Source: Nocardioides furvisabuli (GTDB lineage Bacteria; Actinomycetota; Actinomycetes; Propionibacteriales; Nocardioidaceae). Taken from it: a stretch of 64,000 nucleotides of DNA. The stretch is from contig NZ_JAIGQB010000008.1 in NCBI RefSeq assembly GCF_021083185.1, positions 1 through 64,000 of the forward strand. The letters are read 5' to 3'. A model generated the notes under the pieces. That model saw only the letters and a list, made by a program, of their open reading frames with translations. It was not told the origin of the DNA and did not search any database. Made by a program: the position numbers and the translations under genes. Below, piece by piece: positions 60,549 to 64,000 of the stretch; position 1 is the stretch's first letter, and each line of letters opens with the position of its first letter.

Positions 60549-63269
60549 TCAGTCGGGGAGCGTGTCCCCCGGCATCGTGCTCAGGCGGCGCACGAACCAG
60601 TCCGAGCGCGCGTTCGGCACCTGCTCCACGCGCACCGACGCACCGAGCACGCTGGCCCCCTCGGCGCCGGCGAGGACGAGCGGGAGGTGCAGCGCACGGA
60701 CCTGCGGCAGGTCGTGCTGCAGCTGGGCGACCTGGCGCACCAGTCGCTCGATCTCGGCGACGTCGACGATCTCGCTGCCGCGGTAGCCGAAGAGCAGCGG
60801 CGAGGCCTTGATCTCGCGCACCATGTCCTGGGCGTCGTGGTCGGCGAGCGGCGGGATCCGGTAGGACCGGTCGCTGAGCAGCTCGGTCAGCGGACCACCG
60901 ATGCCGAAGGACAGCACCGGGCCGAAGAGCGGGTCCTCGACCGTCGAGATCGTGACCGGCACCCCCGGGGGTGCGTTGCGCTGGACCACGAAGCCGGCAC
61001 GCTCGGGATCGGTGATCACCTGGTTGAGCGAGGTCCAGGCGTCGGCCATCTCGTCGGCCGTGTCGATGTTGCGCCACACGTGGGCCAGGTCGGGCCGGTC
61101 ACGCAGGTGGTCGGCCGTTGCCTTCAGCACCACGTCCCACTCCAGCGCCTCGCCCGCGGCGACCGCCTCGTCGAGCGTCTCGACGGCGTAGGTGTCCCAC
61201 AGGTCGATGCCGTAGGCCCCGAGCAGCCGCCGCTGCTCCACGAAGTCGAGGTCGCGACCCTCGGGGTGTCGCATCAGCAGCTCGTTGACGAGATGACGCG
61301 CGTCATCGCGGTCGTTGGACGGCAGGTCGCCGACCGTCGACTGCGGCACCCGCAGCCACACGGCGTACTCGACCACGTGCGCGAGCGCGCGCACGGCGGC
61401 CTCCACGGCCGGGTAGGACGGCACCGACCCGCGACCGGCGCTCGAGCCGGCGACGTCGGGCACGCGCAGCAGCTCGGGGACGCCCTCGGTGCCGAGGAAG
61501 GTCGAGACGATCGGCTTGTCGGACTGCTCGCCGACGGCGGCCAGGACGTTGGCCACCTCCTCCCGCGCGCCGGTCACGTTGAGCGGCGGGATGAAGATCG
61601 CCGCGACCGCGTCCACCTCCGGGTCGTCGATCGCGGCATCGAGCGCGTCCTCGAAGTCCTCCGCGGTGGCGTCGGCCCCGAGCGCCTCCTGGCGGTTCAC
61701 GACGAGTCCGACCGAGTTGGCGGCGTCGGCCGCGAGGAGGCCGAGCGCGTCGGAGTTGCCGACGATGGCCACCCGGCGACCGCGCGGCAGCGGCTGGTGG
61801 GCCAGCAGCTGGGCGACGTCGAACATCTCCTCGAGCGACTCGACCTGGATGATGCCGGCCTGTCGGAACATCGCGTCGACAGCCTGGGCGGGCGCGCCGA
61901 TCTTGCGGACCGCATGACCCATCGGCACGCCCTGCGAGCTGCGACCCGAGCGCACCGCGACGATGGGCTTGCGGCGGCTCACACGGCGCGCGATGCGCGA
62001 GAACTTCCGCGGGTTCCCGATCGACTCGAGGTAGAGCAGCACCACCTCGGTGGCGTCGTCCTCCTCCCAGTACTGCAGGAGGTCGTTGCCCGAGACGTCG
62101 GCGCGGTTGCCGGCGCTGACGAAGGTCGTGAGGCCCAGGCCCCGGTTCTGCACCTTCTCCAAGATGGCGGAGCCGAGCGCACCGGACTGGCAGAAGAACC
62201 CGGCGCGACCGCGCGGTGGCATCACCGACGACAGCGAGGCGTTGAGCGAGACATCGGGGTCGGTGTTGATGATGCCCAGCGCGTTCGGGCCGATCAGGCG
62301 CAGACCGTAGGAGCGCGAGAGGCCCACGAGGCGCCGCTGGCGCATCCGGCCCTCCTCACCGGTCTCGGCGAAGCCCGACGAGATCACCACCAGCCCGTGG
62401 ACTCCCTTGGCGGCGCAGTCCAGCACCACGTCCTGCACCGCGTCGGCGGGCACCGCGACGATGGCGACGTCGACGTCGCCGGGGATCTCGCCCACCGACT
62501 TCCACGCCGGCATGCCCGCGACCGAGTCGGCGCTGGGGTTGACGACGTGGATGCGACCGGAGAAGTTGCCGAGCACGAGGTGGCGCACGAGCGCGCGGCC
62601 GATCGTGTCCTGGCGGCGGCTGGCGCCGATGATCGCGACCGACCGCGGCGAGAAGAAGCGCTCGATCGAGGCGTACTCCGCGCGGTGCTCGCGCTGCTCC
62701 ATCACCCCGATCGCGGTGTCGGTGGGATCGATGCGGAAGACCAGCTCCATCACGCCGTCCTCGAAGGCGCTCTTCACCTGGTAGCCGGCGTCCTTGAACG
62801 TGTGGATCATCGCCTGGTTGTCGGGCAGCACCTCGGCCACGAACTCCTCGACCCCGCGCTCGCGGCCCGCCTGGGCGAGGTGCTCGAGCAGCAGCTGCCC
62901 GATGCCGCGCCCCTGGTGCTTGTCCTCGACCAGAAAAGCGACCTCGGCGTATCCGGGGCGGATCGTGTCGTAGCGCCCGACGGCGATCATCTGCCCGGCC
63001 ACGGTGAGGATCATCGCGACCCGGTCGCGGTGGTCGACGCGGGTGAAGCGGTCGAGGTCGCGCTCGGAGAGCTCGGGCATCGGCGAGAAGAAGCGGTAGT
63101 ACTTCGACTGGTCGGAGACGCGGCTGTAGAACTCCACGAGCAGCTCGCGGTCCTCCGGCTGCATCGGCCGGATGTGCGCCGTCCGGCCGTCGCGCAGCAG
63201 CACGTCCGCCTCCCAGTGGCGGGGCGGGGCCGTCGTCCCCACGTCTGCAGCAGCGTCCGCTTCGGTCAC
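60549..63269 (-). CDS. GNAT/acyl-CoA synthetase (NDP-forming)-type protein acetyltransferase
   Basis: A 906-residue multidomain protein. An N-terminal GNAT domain (residues ~25-185) has the acetyl-CoA loop [18 protein letters not shown]. It is followed by a CoA-binding domain ([20 protein letters not shown] near residue 205), two succinyl-CoA ligase-like domains ([38 protein letters not shown]) and a C-terminal ATP-grasp-like domain (~690-900). This is the architecture of Pat-type lysine acetyltransferases such as Streptomyces PatA, which acetylate metabolic enzymes including acetyl-CoA synthetase. In most of these the synthetase part is regulatory and inactive. It is divergent from the topoisomerase gene. 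Confidence 0.93.
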   Translation of the reverse strand: MTEADAAADVGTTAPPRHWEADVLLRDGRTAHIRPMQPEDRELLVEFYSRVSDQSKYYRFFSPMPELSERDLDRFTRVDHRDRVAMILTVAGQMIAVGRYDTIRPGYAEVAFLVEDKHQGRGIGQLLLEHLAQAGRERGVEEFVAEVLPDNQAMIHTFKDAGYQVKSAFEDGVMELVFRIDPTDTAIGVMEQREHRAEYASIERFFSPRSVAIIGASRRQDTIGRALVRHLVLGNFSGRIHVVNPSADSVAGMPAWKSVGEIPGDVDVAIVAVPADAVQDVVLDCAAKGVHGLVVISSGFAETGEEGRMRQRRLVGLSRSYGLRLIGPNALGIINTDPDVSLNASLSSVMPPRGRAGFFCQSGALGSAILEKVQNRGLGLTTFVSAGNRADVSGNDLLQYWEEDDATEVVLLYLESIGNPRKFSRIARRVSRRKPIVAVRSGRSSQGVPMGHAVRKIGAPAQAVDAMFRQAGIIQVESLEEMFDVAQLLAHQPLPRGRRVAIVGNSDALGLLAADAANSVGLVVNRQEALGADATAEDFEDALDAAIDDPEVDAVAAIFIPPLNVTGAREEVANVLAAVGEQSDKPIVSTFLGTEGVPELLRVPDVAGSSAGRGSVPSYPAVEAAVRALAHVVEYAVWLRVPQSTVGDLPSNDRDDARHLVNELLMRHPEGRDLDFVEQRRLLGAYGIDLWDTYAVETLDEAVAAGEALEWDVVLKATADHLRDRPDLAHVWRNIDTADEMADAWTSLNQVITDPERAGFVVQRNAPPGVPVTISTVEDPLFGPVLSFGIGGPLTELLSDRSYRIPPLADHDAQDMVREIKASPLLFGYRGSEIVDVAEIERLVRQVAQLQHDLPQVRALHLPLVLAGAEGASVLGASVRVEQVPNARSDWFVRRLSTMPGDTLPD

Positions 63270-63290
63270 GACAGCAATCTATCGGGCACC

Positions 63291-63303
63291 GCGTATCGAG
63301 ACC
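63291..63303. repeat. Inverted partial copy of the REP-like element
   Basis: GCGTATCGAGACC is the exact reverse complement of the first 13 bases of the element at 927-939. It lies in the divergent gap between the acetyltransferase and topoisomerase genes. It may be a remnant of the same dispersed repeat or chance. Confidence 0.35.
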
Positions 63304-63358
63304 CACCTTCGGCGAGCCCCGGGCCGATCCTCGCGGCCCACCGGGGAGAATGGCCCTC

Positions 63359-64000
63359 ATGGCACGACGCACGAAGCAGGAGCCCCTCCCGGACGACTTC
63401 GAGGAGCACGTCCTCGACACCGACATCCGCGACGAGATGCAGACGTCGTTCCTGGAGTACGCCTACTCCGTCATCTACTCCCGGGCGCTGCCCGACGCGC
63501 GTGACGGTCTCAAGCCGGTGCAGCGCCGCATCCTCTACACGATGGACGAGATGTCGCTGCGGCCCGACCGGGGCCACGTGAAGAGCGCACGCGTCGTCGG
63601 CGAGGTCATGGGCCGGCTGCACCCGCACGGCGACGGCGCGATCTACGACGCCCTGGTCCGGATGGCGCAGCCGTGGTCGATGCGGCTGCCCACCGTCGAC
63701 GGTCACGGCAACTTCGGCTCGCCCGACGACTCCCCCGCCGCGATGCGCTACACCGAGTGCCGGATGGCGCCCGCCGCGGTCGCGATGACGGCCTCCATCG
63801 ACGAGGACACCGTCGACTTCAAGCCCAACTACGACTCCCGCGAGACCGAGCCCGTCGTGCTGCCCGCTGCGATCCCGCACCTGCTGGTCAACGGCGCCGC
63901 GGGCATCGCGGTGGGCATGGCGACCAACATCGCCCCGCACAACCTGGTCGAGGTCGTGCAGGCGCTCAAGCACCTGATCACCCATCCCAAGGCCCAGCTC
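63359..64000 (+). CDS. parC: DNA topoisomerase IV subunit A (ParC/GyrA-like), partial
   Basis: The first 214 codons of a type IIA topoisomerase A subunit; the gene runs off the right edge. ATG 63359 has GGAGAA 9 nt upstream. The N-terminal winged-helix region is complete: [40 protein letters not shown], then [20 protein letters not shown] with the active-site Tyr. The insertion-free [20 protein letters not shown] fits the second actinobacterial A subunit (ParC) rather than GyrA (GNDPAAAMRYTE). It relaxes and decatenates DNA together with a ParE subunit, which is not in the window. Confidence 0.93.
   Translation, partial: MARRTKQEPLPDDFEEHVLDTDIRDEMQTSFLEYAYSVIYSRALPDARDGLKPVQRRILYTMDEMSLRPDRGHVKSARVVGEVMGRLHPHGDGAIYDALVRMAQPWSMRLPTVDGHGNFGSPDDSPAAMRYTECRMAPAAVAMTASIDEDTVDFKPNYDSRETEPVVLPAAIPHLLVNGAAGIAVGMATNIAPHNLVEVVQALKHLITHPKAQL

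Noticed and set aside
60687..63581. A 964-codon open frame on the plus strand opposite the acetyltransferase
   Set aside because: Same composition artefact (H, D, R, V-rich), no recognisable domain, and the minus-strand protein is clear across its full length.

Overview
The window is high-GC actinobacterial chromosome, most like Nocardioides or another Nocardioidaceae. The evidence is gene content typical of that group (SepH, DUF4193, DUF4235, DUF3710, DUF3159, DUF3093, DUF5998, an actinobacterial ferrochelatase, a KimA/TrkA-type potassium locus), many GTG starts, ATGA/GTGA-coupled operons and several apparently leaderless genes (TANNNT 6-8 nt before the start). I saw no rRNA, tRNA or CRISPR array.

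Layout. Positions 1-8 kb: a probable insertion-sequence end, a YjbQ/thiamine-binding pair, a DUF3105 protein, aconitase with a 20-bp palindrome upstream, a P-loop kinase stub and two membrane proteins. 8-12.3 kb: polyphosphate kinase 2 and a disulfide/redox operon (ArsR-rhodanese regulator, CPVC membrane protein, DsbA-like protein, CcdA). 12.3-15 kb: a frameshifted integrase relic, a potassium channel and a CPA1-type antiporter.

15-27.4 kb is the most unusual part. Fifteen genes on the minus strand, with short gaps or overlaps, appear to form one transcription unit. It starts with copper/metal-type envelope genes (DUF6153-like, BNR-repeat lipoprotein, two SHOCT proteins, a Tat multicopper oxidase, DUF305). 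It continues into a reduced complex I-like set: NuoA, a NuoB-like/His-Met-rich/NuoD-like chimera, then H, J, K, L, M and N. NuoC, E, F, G and I are absent, and the chimera has no cysteine ligands for an Fe-S cluster.

27.4-40.2 kb is an accessory catabolic region. It holds relics (IS110 transposase, methyltransferase-tail repeats, an acyl-CoA synthetase fragment) around fatty-acid/ketone genes: AraC, LuxR and TetR regulators, an acyl-CoA synthetase and acyl-CoA dehydrogenase divergent from two identical 18-bp palindromes, a CoA-transferase pair, a Baeyer-Villiger monooxygenase and two alpha/beta hydrolases. A plausible job is ketone oxidation to ester, hydrolysis, then beta-oxidation and CoA transfer.

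40.3-64 kb is conserved core: an RlmD/TrmA-type methyltransferase lacking its catalytic cysteine, KimA-like transporter with two RCK proteins, DUF3159/OB-fold/DUF3710/dUTPase, DUF3093, DUF4235, DUF4193, inositol phosphatase, ferrochelatase, MFS, lactone oxidase, an RTX-like exported protein, TRIC channel, SepH, MOSC, sulfurtransferase, thymidine kinase, a phosphodiesterase-like enzyme, DUF5998, a GNAT/acyl-CoA synthetase-like acetyltransferase and the start of a topoisomerase IV A subunit.
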